In this document: positions 33,278 to 41,057 of the stretch, in pieces
Numbering within the stretch: the stretch's first letter is position 1
Layout: each line of letters begins with the position of its first letter
Assembly: GCA_045544455.1 (NCBI GenBank)
Contig: JAZPYZ010000018.1
Span: 1 to 64,000, forward strand
DNA: 64,000 nucleotides
From: JAZPYZ01 sp045544455
GTDB lineage: Bacteria; Bacillota; Clostridia; Oscillospirales; Acutalibacteraceae
Reading direction: 5' to 3'
Translations under genes and position numbers: made by a program
Notes under the pieces: model-generated
Databases searched by the model: none
What the model was told of the DNA's origin: nothing
Seen by the model: the letters and a program-made list of their open reading frames with translations, nothing else

Positions 33278-33970
33278 TTATAGTAAAACTTCTTTATTTG
33301 TTCCGTAAAAGATATCACTTCTATTACTGATCAGCTTAAAAAATTCTTCTAACCGAATCCAATAATCGGGGTAATAGTCCATTTCGTAGGAATGCCCCCA
33401 TACGTAAAGTATCTGCGGAGTTTTGGCATCCAAGTCAATAAATTGCTGTCCCAAACTCATTAGATTGTCAAAATTCAAATGAAAAGCACTGGGGTTAAAT
33501 CGGTATAAATTATTCTGTAAACTAAAACTGTTGTTGCAGTTGATTGTGCGGCAATATTTTACGCCCGTATTTTCTCGTATGATTTTAGCAGTACGATCAT
33601 CGTTGTTTACACCTCCGCAGGGATACGCCATACCGATGACATCGTATCCTACCAACTCAGACAGATTTAAGCGATCTTGCTCCACTTGATGTATAATCTC
33701 AGCATCGGTTAATTGGGTAAGATTGGGATGTGTCAAGGTGTGTACGGCTACCTCGTGCCCTTCATACACACTTTTTACATCTTCGGGATGAACCTTATAG
33801 TGGGAGATCCGCTGTCCTTCACGGATTAATATGCCTTTCCTGCCTAACAATTCCGAATTGAGGTTAAATGTACATTTTAATCCATACTTATTAAGCAACT
33901 CGATTAATCGGATATCCTGTGTAACGCCATCATCATAGCTGAATGTAATAGCCTTGCGTTTGTTGTTCAT
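33278..33970 (-). CDS. Polysaccharide deacetylase (NodB family)
   Basis: The 230-residue protein has the NodB motifs: YDDG near the N-terminus (motif 1), HTLTHPNL (metal-binding His pair, motif 2), AYPCGG (motif 3) and VWGHSYE (C-terminal His). Such enzymes remove N- or O-acetyl groups from chitin, peptidoglycan or xylan. No signal peptide is visible, so it would act inside the cell unless exported otherwise. I prefer ATG 33970 with AAAGGACGG over the longer frame. AT-rich codons mark it as part of the island. A deleted copy lies at 29571 and a native-codon truncated relative at 40665. Confidence 0.85.
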   Translation of the reverse strand: MNNKRKAITFSYDDGVTQDIRLIELLNKYGLKCTFNLNSELLGRKGILIREGQRISHYKVHPEDVKSVYEGHEVAVHTLTHPNLTQLTDAEIIHQVEQDRLNLSELVGYDVIGMAYPCGGVNNDDRTAKIIRENTGVKYCRTINCNNSFSLQNNLYRFNPSAFHLNFDNLMSLGQQFIDLDAKTPQILYVWGHSYEMDYYPDYWIRLEEFFKLISNRSDIFYGTNKEVLL

Positions 33971-33991
33971 ATATACACCGTCCTTTATTTC

Positions 33992-34020
33992 ATTATACGA
34001 CACTGTCTTTTCAATGTAAA
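33992..34020 (-). promoter_or_regulatory. Deacetylase promoter
   Basis: On the minus strand TTTACA (34015-34020), 17 bp, TATAAT (33992-33997). Confidence 0.7.
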
Positions 34021-34059
34021 TATTTTTGCAAAATACTGTGTCCTATATTGACAGCAGCA

Positions 34060-34163
34060 GAAGGCTACGTGCTGGGACTCGGTGCCAAAATGTTTACCGT
34101 CGCGGGTCCCGTCCTCGTCTACGGTACGGTGGCGAGTGTGGTGTATGGGGTTTTGTATTGGAT
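34060..34163 (+). repeat. spoVAC 3'-end repeat, copy 3
   Basis: It has two substitutions relative to copy 1. The frame continues as ICQILK and stop (34180-34182), which runs straight into a strong terminator. The upstream junction again contains GTCCTA and TTGAC (34040-34052) and breaks the spoVAC homology at the same place as copy 2. Confidence 0.95.
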
Positions 34164-34175
34164 TTGTCAAATACT

Positions 34176-34208
34176 AAAATGAGCAGCCAACTATGGCTGC
34201 TCATTTTC
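34176..34208 (+). terminator. Terminator after repeat copy 3
   Basis: A perfect 14-bp stem (34176-34189 with 34194-34207) with ACTA loop overlaps the copy 3 stop codon. It is the best terminator of the three copies, suggesting that copy 3 holds the original gene end. Confidence 0.85.
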
Positions 34209-34245
34209 TATCTTGGTACAATCTGGTCTTTTTGTCTTACTCACA

Positions 34246-35265
34246 CTATTTTATGGAAAACTCAAAGTGAATCTCCTTTTCCGAGAGCCGGTATTTTTCC
34301 AGAAGCGCGGGACCGCAGGAGTGCGAACCAACACCGGAATTTTTGTAATCAATACGTATATTAGTGCAATCTGACTTTGTGAGTTCATCCTGGTGACTTG
34401 CCTGCATAAGCATCTCGGTTGAATAATGCGAGACGCTGAATTCCATGTTTTCTTCGGCTTCAAAGGATAAACCGTTCTTGATAGCAAGAACCTTTGTTTT
34501 GATATGATTGCCATGCTCTTGAGGCATGATGTAATTTACATATTCATCGTCTGCACTACTTTCGTACCAATCAATCATTGAAGAATGGTGCATATCGCAG
34601 TAGTTTTCATATGGGCCCATGCCGTAATAACGAAAATCCGATTTTTCGTAAGCCGTTTTGATTTCAAAACCAAGGCGTGGCAGCCATTTACACCTGTCTT
34701 TGACTTTTCCGTCAAGTGCAATATGTATTTCACCGTCTGACATCACCGTGTATGTTAATGTGTATCTGAAATACGGCGTTCTTGAAACACCCGCAAGACT
34801 ACCCTTAACCGTAATCTCGGCTCCGGTTAAAGTACATTCATACACCTTTTCAAACTGTTTGTCCAGGTTTTCACCCTGCCATACATTGTACCAGTACCAC
34901 TCCTGCTTGATTTTTCTTTCGTTGTCAATCGGTGCGCGCATGGATGTTATTCTGATTGGTGCTTTCAGTTGCTCTTCTCCATTTTTCACAAGGCTCACGA
35001 ACGTACCGAGATTCTTTGAAAACGTATAGCAAAAACTTTCTCCCTTAAAGAGGATAAAGTGATCATCCTCTGTTGCTTCTGCTGCTTTCGATACAGTAGT
35101 CTTTTTTTGCAGCGAAGCAGGGATCTCCAGTTGCTTCTGGGCAACACAATACCCTGACTTATCGTACAAATAGCAGTGAACGTAATTTGAAATGCTGACA
35201 AAAATTCGGCTCAGCCATGCGCAGAATATGATCAACTCAAATCCGCATATAAAATTAAAAAGCAT
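34246..35265 (-). pseudogene. 5'-truncated GH2 beta-galactosidase (C-terminal domains only)
   Basis: The open frame encodes 339 residues, but only the C-terminal part of a GH2 beta-galactosidase is recognisable: from about YDKSGYCVAQ to the end, including MRAPIDNERK, RYYGMGPYENYCDMH and QEHGNHIKT of the beta-galactosidase small-chain domain. The catalytic TIM barrel with its two acid residues is missing, and the first 25 or so residues look like random hydrophobic sequence from the truncation edge. AT-rich codons tie it to the island. It is probably non-functional, though the domain could still fold and bind sugar. Confidence 0.75.
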
Positions 35266-35431
35266 TGCTTTATCTTGCGGTTTTAATGACGTAAGCTACT
35301 TATGTAAGATGTATAAACGATTGTATAACTGCAGCCCTAAATCTGAAATAAATTGAGATGAAAACTTCGGAGACACATAAGTTTGAAAGGGAAACACCGT
35401 GTAACACGGGTTGTGGAGATGGTCCAGGCAA

Positions 35432-35467
35432 AAACCGCCTCACAGCCATGCGGCCGTGAGGCGGTTT
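35432..35467 (-). terminator. Terminator of the membrane-protein pair
   Basis: A 12-bp stem (35432-35443 with 35456-35467) is followed on the minus strand by T residues. The 165 bp between here and the GH2 remnant hold nothing I can identify. Confidence 0.8.
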
Positions 35468-35488
35468 AATAGGGTGAGACATACCGGA

Positions 35489-36307
35489 TTATCGGTTGTC
35501 TTTTTTTAATCTCGCTTTGGCTTCTTCAACGGTTTCGCCGTCTTTCGTGAGATACGCATCCACAAATCTGTCTTCGATTTTGGTGTAGCCATCCACCACA
35601 CCTTTTTCCATTTTTTTATAACCGTCCACAACGCCTTGTTCGATTTTTTTGTAACCGCCGGCAACCGCTTCGGCGATTTTTTGGTTTGCTTTGATCAGTT
35701 TAGATTTAGCCATATCTGTATAAGTCCCTCCAATTAGATTGATACCAAGAAGCAGTACAACGATCCATACCGCCGTTCCGGTAAATATGTTTAATAATAC
35801 CATATCCGCCGCTTCCATCCCGGGAAAAGACACCAGCATGGATCTTTGCATGGTATACATAGACACACACGCATCCGCTAATGAAATGTTGCGAAGTGTT
35901 TTTACTACCGGTGAGGCGGAATGTTTTGCCTTTACCATGCCGATAATCGCTATCGTAATTTTACTAAACGTGTAGGTTGCGATCGTGATCATTGTGATTT
36001 CATGAAAAACCGTCCCGCGCTCTTTTATCACCGCTAAAACGTTTACGCCCACGATGCAAAACGAAAGAACTACTAACAAAACCCCGGTTACGCGTCGGGC
36101 AAAAAACTCGGTATCGTAATTTCCTTTTGCTTTTCGCCGGATCTGCAATACGGAATATCGGGTTACGGCGAGCACGATATAATACGCTCCTACCGTTATA
36201 AACCACCAAGAATGTGTCAGAAATCCGACCACACCGTTGCCGAGCGCATAGATAACATTAACGATCAGGCTTGTATACGGATTTCTCAGCGTGTTTAATG
36301 CGTTCAT
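35489..36307 (-). CDS. Membrane protein with C-terminal YKKIE repeats
   Basis: The 272-residue protein has about five or six membrane segments (residues 10-205), then a charged amphipathic tail with three near-repeats, GGYKKIEQGVV, DGYKKMEKGVV and DGYTKIEDRFV, and the ending TKDGETVEEAKARL. Similar tails occur on various clostridial membrane proteins; their function is unknown. The start overlaps the upstream gene's stop by four bases, so both are one operon behind a TetR-regulated promoter. By context a role in efflux or envelope stress is possible but unproven. Confidence 0.65.
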   Translation of the reverse strand: MNALNTLRNPYTSLIVNVIYALGNGVVGFLTHSWWFITVGAYYIVLAVTRYSVLQIRRKAKGNYDTEFFARRVTGVLLVVLSFCIVGVNVLAVIKERGTVFHEITMITIATYTFSKITIAIIGMVKAKHSASPVVKTLRNISLADACVSMYTMQRSMLVSFPGMEAADMVLLNIFTGTAVWIVVLLLGINLIGGTYTDMAKSKLIKANQKIAEAVAGGYKKIEQGVVDGYKKMEKGVVDGYTKIEDRFVDAYLTKDGETVEEAKARLKKDNR

Positions 36308-36672
36308 TTGATGCCTTTAATCATCGGGATGAGCGCAATCAACATCGTGATGCCCAGCAACCCCACAAGGGTTCCCCAAACGATCTGCTCCCATACCAGA
36401 CACATACACATACCTACACCCAACACCAACGCGGCGACCACGGTATACACGGTGCGAAACACGTTTTTACCATTCATCTTGGGCAACGTTTTATGTTCCA
36501 TTTTGCACCAAACCAGTGCCGTGATAACGCCCAACACAATACCGACACCCCCGAACACGATCCCTTCGGTGAACGCGTTCCATTCCGGCAACAGTGCCAT
36601 GCACATTCCCAGCGCAAACAGCACGCCGCTTACCGTTCCCATTAACAACGCCACAAAACTACTCTTTTTCAT
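36304..36672 (-). CDS. Small four-helix membrane protein
   Basis: The 122-residue protein has four hydrophobic segments (about 7-27, 38-58, 75-95, 98-118) and no recognised domain. AAAGGAGAAG precedes the ATG at 36672. It is first of a two-gene operon, divergent from the TetR regulator at 36836, which probably represses it. I do not recognise the family. Confidence 0.65.
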   Translation of the reverse strand: MKKSSFVALLMGTVSGVLFALGMCMALLPEWNAFTEGIVFGGVGIVLGVITALVWCKMEHKTLPKMNGKNVFRTVYTVVAALVLGVGMCMCLVWEQIVWGTLVGLLGITMLIALIPMIKGIK

Positions 36673-36751
36673 ATGACTTCTCCTTTCATTAAACCAACAC
36701 TTGTGTTTTTATTGCAAATATAGTATACTGTTTTTGGATAAGAAAAAACAA

Positions 36752-36776
36752 CCAACAACTTCGCAACAAGTGTTGG
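36752..36776. promoter_or_regulatory. Operator 1, CCAACA-N13-TGTTGG
   Basis: An inverted repeat that abuts a candidate minus-strand promoter (TTGTTT at 36746-36751, TATACT at 36722-36727). It is a likely TetR binding site. Confidence 0.55.
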
Positions 36777-36793
36777 AATAAACGAAAAAGCGG

Positions 36794-36818
36794 CCAACAA
36801 TTTGGACGTGAGTGTTGG
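36794..36818. promoter_or_regulatory. Operator 2, CCAACA-N13-TGTTGG
   Basis: The same half-sites and 13-bp gap as operator 1, shifted 42 bp (about four helical turns), just before the regulator's ribosome-binding site. It suggests autorepression. A further AACACTTGTGTT palindrome lies at 36695. Confidence 0.55.
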
Positions 36819-36835
36819 AATAATGGAGAATGGGT

Positions 36836-37354
36836 ATGAACGTAAAGAATAACAAGCGGCGCCGCGAATCGCAGGAGAAGATCGAAAGGACGTTTATCGA
36901 ACTGTTGCAAACCCGTGACATTAAGGATATTACCGTTTCGGATCTTATTAAAATATCCGGGTTGAACCGCAGTACCTTTTATGCGAATTATATAGACATA
37001 TTCGATCTGGCGGATAAAACGAGAGAAAAGTTGGAAAGAGATTTCAGCAATCTGTTTGCGGATTACGATTATTTTAACGAGCGCACCGGCGCGTTGAAGA
37101 TGTTTACCCATATTCGCGAAAATCAACTGTTTTACAGAACCTATTTCAAGTTGTGTTATGACGATAAACATCTTATATCCATATACGATACGAAACGCGC
37201 CGAACAGGAACACATCGATAGTAACATCAAGTATCACATTGAATTTTTCCGAAACGGACTAAACGCCATTATCAAGTTATGGCTTGCGAACGGATGTCAA
37301 GAATTACCCGAGGAAATGGCCGAAGTTCTGAAGAGCGAGTATCGCGGGCGGTAA
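36836..37354 (+). CDS. TetR/AcrR-family regulator
   Basis: The 172-residue protein has an N-terminal TetR helix-turn-helix (about 12-55, ITVSDLIKISGLNRSTFYANYIDIFDL) and a helical ligand/dimer domain resembling the TetR_C_7 group. ATG 36836 follows GGAG at seven bases; an in-frame ATG at 36830 is an alternative. It is divergent from the two membrane-protein genes, with two matching operators between. It most likely represses itself and them until a ligand binds. Confidence 0.85.
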   Translation: MNVKNNKRRRESQEKIERTFIELLQTRDIKDITVSDLIKISGLNRSTFYANYIDIFDLADKTREKLERDFSNLFADYDYFNERTGALKMFTHIRENQLFYRTYFKLCYDDKHLISIYDTKRAEQEHIDSNIKYHIEFFRNGLNAIIKLWLANGCQELPEEMAEVLKSEYRGR

Positions 37355-37438
37355 CGGCCGCCTTTCTGCTGCGGTGTGCCGCTTTTCAAAATAGGCACGT
37401 GCACGTGCCACCGCAACGGGATATATCCCTCACACAAA

Positions 37439-37474
37439 ACAGCAGGCGTAGCCGGATTGGCTACGCCTGCTGTT
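37439..37474. terminator. Bidirectional terminator, tetR versus pflA
   Basis: A perfect 15-bp stem (37439-37453 with 37459-37473). A separate 16-bp perfect palindrome lies at 37394-37409. Confidence 0.85.
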
Positions 37475-37476
37475 CG

Positions 37477-38184
37477 TTAGATAGTTAGGATACGGTTTAA
37501 TACCGCCATGCGTTCCCGAGAGGGCTCGGGCAGATGCCCAAACGGGAACGTCAGGTGCATGTTGTCGTATTTCGTTTGGCAGATCTTGCGAAACGGCAGC
37601 AACTCCACTTTGTCCACGCACGGGTGTGCGGTGGCGATATCGTTTAACGTTTGCACGTTTTCTTCGGTATCGTTAACGGTGGGGATGATGACCTGGCGAA
37701 GGGTGGTGGGGACGTGGTGTTCGTCGAGATAGTCGAGAAAGGATAACGTGGTATCCAACCGGCCGCCCACGTGTTCGCGATACCCGGCTTCGTCGGTGTA
37801 TTTGATATCCAACAACACCCGATCGGTCACACCCAGCACCGCCTTGACCGCATCGGTCAGCGGTGCGCCGGCGGTATCCAAGCAGGTGTGAACGCCGTTT
37901 TCGTGGCACAAGGTAAACACGTCGCGCACAAAATCGGGTTGCAGCAACGGTTCACCGCCCGACAGGGTAATGCCGCCGTTCTCGCCGAAATAGTCCCGGC
38001 ACCGCAACGCCTTTTGCACGATTTCGTCGTGGGTATACACCGTGCCGCCGTCGGGATTCCACGTGTCGGGATTGTGACAACACTTACACCGCAGATGACA
38101 CCCTTGTAAAAACACTACAAACCGCACGCCCGGTCCGTCTACCGTGCCGAGCGATTGGATCGAATGTACGCGTCCGGTACTCAT
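37477..38184 (-). CDS. pflA: Pyruvate formate-lyase activating enzyme
   Basis: A radical SAM enzyme that installs the glycyl radical on PflB. The 235-residue protein has the CX3CX2C iron-sulphur motif (Cys29, Cys33, Cys36), the following HNPDTW, and the SAM motif GGITLSGGEPLLQ. The start at 38184 overlaps the pflB stop by four bases, so the pair is translationally coupled. The enzyme is oxygen-sensitive, fitting an anaerobe. Confidence 0.95.
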   Translation of the reverse strand: MSTGRVHSIQSLGTVDGPGVRFVVFLQGCHLRCKCCHNPDTWNPDGGTVYTHDEIVQKALRCRDYFGENGGITLSGGEPLLQPDFVRDVFTLCHENGVHTCLDTAGAPLTDAVKAVLGVTDRVLLDIKYTDEAGYREHVGGRLDTTLSFLDYLDEHHVPTTLRQVIIPTVNDTEENVQTLNDIATAHPCVDKVELLPFRKICQTKYDNMHLTFPFGHLPEPSRERMAVLNRILTI

Positions 38185-40412
38185 ACGGCTTCGTGGAAGG
38201 TCCGGCTGATGACCTCGCGTTGTTGTTCGCGAGACAGCTTGTTGAAGTTCACCGCGTAACCCGACACCCGAATGGTCAAATTGGGGTAGGCTTCCGGATC
38301 TTTATACGCGTTGATCAACGTCTCGCGATTGAGAACGTTCACGTTGATGTGATGCGCTTTTTTCGCAAAATACCCGTCGAGGATTGATACCAAGTTGTCG
38401 ATCCGTTCGTCCTCGGTTTTACCCAGCGCTTCCGGCGTGATCGAGAAGGTGTTGGAAATACCGTCGCGGCAATCCTCATACCGGATCTTCGCCACCGAGT
38501 TCAACGACGCGAGCGCGCCGTTTTCTTCCCGGTTGTGCATCGGGTTGGCACCCGGTGCAAACGGTGCACCGGACGCGCGACCGTCCGGCGTGGCACCGGT
38601 ATTTTTACCGTACATCACGTTAGACGTGATGGTCAACACCGACAAGGTATGTACCGCGTTTCGATAGGTCGGGGTTTTGCGCAGTTCGGTGATCACTTGA
38701 TGCGTCATGTCTCGTGCAATCAGATCCACGCGATCGTCGTCGTTACCGAATTTCGGGAATTCGCCCTCGGTTTTGAAATCGACAATATAGCCGAGTTCGT
38801 CTTTAATGGGGTGTACGTTGGCGTATTTGATCGCGCTCAGGGAATCGGCCACCACCGACAATCCGGCAATACCAAACGCCATCAAACGTTCGACTTCGGT
38901 ATCGTGCAACGCCATTTGGGTTTTTTCATAGGCGTATTTATCGTGCATATAGTGGATGAGGTTCATCGTGTTGACGTACAACGCGCTCAACCACGAAACA
39001 TATACCGAATACCGTTCCATTACGGCATCGAAACCCAGGGTATCGCCGTCCATGACCGGCATCTGCGGCCCGATATGAATACCGCTGGTGGTATCGTATC
39101 CGCCGTTGAGCGCAATCAACAACAGTTTTGCCAGGTTGCACCGCGCTCCAAAGAACTGCATCTGTTTACCGAGCGTCATCGCCGACACGCAACACGCGAT
39201 AGCATAATCGTCTCCGTGCAACGGCCGCATCAGATCGTCGTTTTCGTATTGGATCGAGTCGGTGTCGGCCGATACTTTGGCGCAGAACCGTTTAAAGGTT
39301 GCGGGCAAAGCGGTCGACCACAGAATGGTCAGGTTCGGTTCGGGAGACGAGCCGAGGGTATACAGGGTGTTGAGCATCCGATAACTGTTTTTGGTGACCA
39401 GCGTGCGGCCGTCTTCGCCCATGCCGCCGACCGCTTCGGTGATCCACATCGGATCGCCGCCGAACAGTTCGTTGTATTCGGGGGTGCGCAGATGCCGTGC
39501 AATCCGCAGTTTCATGACAAAATCGTCCATCAGTTCTTGCGCGCCCTCTTCGGTCAAGGTGCCGTTCGCCAGGTCACGTTCGATATAAATATCGAAGAAG
39601 GTGCTCACCCGTCCCAACGACATCGCCGCGCCGTTTTGTTCTTTGATGGCCGCCAAATACGCAAAATAGGTCCATTGGATCGCTTCGTGTGCGTTTTTCG
39701 CCGGTTCGCTGATGTCATACCCGTACATCGCTGCCATATCTTTCAGATATCCCAAGAATAGGATCTGCCGGAACAACTCTTCCGATTGCCGCGCCGTATC
39801 CACGTTAAAGGTAGCGCCGGAAAGCGCTTGCTTGTCCTGTTTCTTTTCCTCAATCAAGCGGTTCACGCCGTACAACGCCACCCGGCGATAGTCACCGATG
39901 ATCCGCCCGCGTCCGTACGCGTCCGGCAAACCGGTGATCACGTGACTTTTCCGTGCGGCACGCATTTCGTCGGTATATACGCGGAACACTGCGTCGTTAT
40001 GGGTGGTTCTGAACCGGAATTCGTCTTCCACTTTATCGCTCAACCGATAGCCGTATGCCGCACAAGCTTGCCGCGCCATACGGATACCGCCAAACGGGTT
40101 AACGCCGCGTTTTAAAGGCGCATCGGTCTGCATCCCGACGATCAATTCGTTCTCTTTATCGATATAACCCGGCGCATAACTGGTCAGCGACGATACCGTA
40201 TCGGTATCGACGTCCAGCACGCCCCCGTTTTTTCGTTCAAACTTAAACAGTTTTTGCACGCGCTCCATCAGTTTGTTGGTACGCGCGGTCGCCCCGGCAA
40301 GAAAATCGGCATCGCCGGTATAGGCGGTATAGTTGGTTTGAATAAAGTCGCGCACGTTGATCTCATCCTGCCACGCGCCGCCGACAAAACCATTCCAATG
40401 TTCGTGTTTCAT
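38181..40412 (-). CDS. pflB: Formate acetyltransferase (pyruvate formate-lyase)
   Basis: PflB splits pyruvate with CoA into acetyl-CoA and formate. The 743-residue protein carries the adjacent active-site cysteines Cys407-Cys408 (IACCVS) and the glycyl-radical site RVSGYA with Gly718 near the C-terminus. AAGGAGAG precedes the ATG at 40412. Upstream lie a promoter, a ZTP riboswitch aptamer and a terminator, so transcription should rise when ZTP accumulates, that is when 10-formyl-tetrahydrofolate is short. Formate from PflB feeds that folate pool. Confidence 0.96.
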   Translation of the reverse strand: MKHEHWNGFVGGAWQDEINVRDFIQTNYTAYTGDADFLAGATARTNKLMERVQKLFKFERKNGGVLDVDTDTVSSLTSYAPGYIDKENELIVGMQTDAPLKRGVNPFGGIRMARQACAAYGYRLSDKVEDEFRFRTTHNDAVFRVYTDEMRAARKSHVITGLPDAYGRGRIIGDYRRVALYGVNRLIEEKKQDKQALSGATFNVDTARQSEELFRQILFLGYLKDMAAMYGYDISEPAKNAHEAIQWTYFAYLAAIKEQNGAAMSLGRVSTFFDIYIERDLANGTLTEEGAQELMDDFVMKLRIARHLRTPEYNELFGGDPMWITEAVGGMGEDGRTLVTKNSYRMLNTLYTLGSSPEPNLTILWSTALPATFKRFCAKVSADTDSIQYENDDLMRPLHGDDYAIACCVSAMTLGKQMQFFGARCNLAKLLLIALNGGYDTTSGIHIGPQMPVMDGDTLGFDAVMERYSVYVSWLSALYVNTMNLIHYMHDKYAYEKTQMALHDTEVERLMAFGIAGLSVVADSLSAIKYANVHPIKDELGYIVDFKTEGEFPKFGNDDDRVDLIARDMTHQVITELRKTPTYRNAVHTLSVLTITSNVMYGKNTGATPDGRASGAPFAPGANPMHNREENGALASLNSVAKIRYEDCRDGISNTFSITPEALGKTEDERIDNLVSILDGYFAKKAHHINVNVLNRETLINAYKDPEAYPNLTIRVSGYAVNFNKLSREQQREVISRTFHEAV

Positions 40413-40434
40413 AGGTGATCTCTCCTTAGTTCAT

Positions 40435-40542
40435 AAAAAAGGGCAAACCCGGTTCGTGTTGAACTGAATTTGCCCAGACGGTCGGCTTGCAACGCTTTAC
40501 ACTCCACCGCGGTAGTCCGCGAAACCCGTCAGTTGTGTAAAG
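40435..40542 (-). ncRNA. ZTP (pfl-motif) riboswitch with terminator platform
   Basis: Read on the minus strand: CTTTACAC...GTGTAAAG encloses ACTGACGGG and GGTGGA (40542 downwards), followed by GCCGACCGTCTGGGCA (around 40471-40486). The ACTGACGG and CCGACCGTCTGGGC elements match the Fusobacterium ulcerans ZTP riboswitch as I remember it. The final GGGCA is also the first strand of a terminator (GGGCAAA at 40441-40447 on the plus strand paired with TTTGCCC at 40469-40475, then a T-run on the RNA). Pseudoknot formation on ZTP binding would therefore prevent termination. The genes controlled are pflB and pflA. Confidence 0.88.
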
Positions 40543-40552
40543 GTCTATTGGT

Positions 40553-40581
40553 ATTCTACAATATCTTGTGTATTTTGTCAA
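40553..40581 (-). promoter_or_regulatory. pflBA promoter
   Basis: On the minus strand TTGACA (40576-40581), 17 bp, TAGAAT (40553-40558), directly ahead of the riboswitch. Confidence 0.8.
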
Positions 40582-40664
40582 TCGGCAGACCGATAAAAAG
40601 TGATAGATATCGATTTTGTTTTTTTAAACACAACGCACAATCCGTGGTGGTGATGGGGAACGGG

Positions 40665-40883
40665 TTATAACAACCTATCCTGTGGCGCCACTTTATCATG
40701 GGCGATGCGCAACCCTTCCCACTGAAGAAGATGGTGTGTTCCCAACAATTCGGAATGGAGGTTAAAGGTGGCTTTCAACCCGTATGTATTCAATCGTTCG
40801 ATCAGACGAATATCCTGTGTGACACCGTCGTCGTAACGGAGCGTCACGGCTTTTCGTTTGCCGGACTTTTCAACAAAACGCAT
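40665..40883 (-). pseudogene. 3'-truncated polysaccharide deacetylase
   Basis: The 72-residue frame has a proper GGAG ribosome-binding site and start, and aligns with the first 55 or so residues of the deacetylase at 33278 (shared YDDGVTQDIRLIE, then TFNL.SELLG). It stops before the metal-binding HxxxHP motif, so it cannot be catalytic. Codon use is GC-rich, like the host chromosome, not like the island. It may be the ancestral resident copy, broken when neighbouring DNA was rearranged. It stands just upstream of spoVAD on the other strand. Confidence 0.7.
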
Positions 40884-40996
40884 GGCGACATCTCCGTTAG
40901 TCCTTGTAACATACCGGGTATGTCAAGTAAACATAGCACCAGGTGTTGTAAACGTCACCGCACACCATTTTTTGCACATATCCAATGGGTGCAGTG

Positions 40997-41025
40997 GAAT
41001 AATTGGACCGAATGTGCGAATACTG
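40997..41025 (+). promoter_or_regulatory. Sigma-G-like promoter of spoVAD
   Basis: GAATA (40997-41001), 17 bp, AATACTG (41019-41025); 5 of 7 matches to the CATACTA -10. It would let spoVAD be expressed in the forespore apart from spoVAC. Confidence 0.4.
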
Positions 41026-41057
41026 TAATCACCATTTGGTAAGAGGAGGAGACCGAT

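Noticed and set aside
29298..34163. Conventional integrative element or transposon
   Set aside because: No integrase, transposase, relaxase or terminal inverted repeats were found between the repeat copies, so only a non-autonomous or recombination-derived array is claimed.
37394..37409. 16-bp perfect palindrome as an operator
   Set aside because: It lies between converging gene ends, away from any promoter; more likely part of the termination region.
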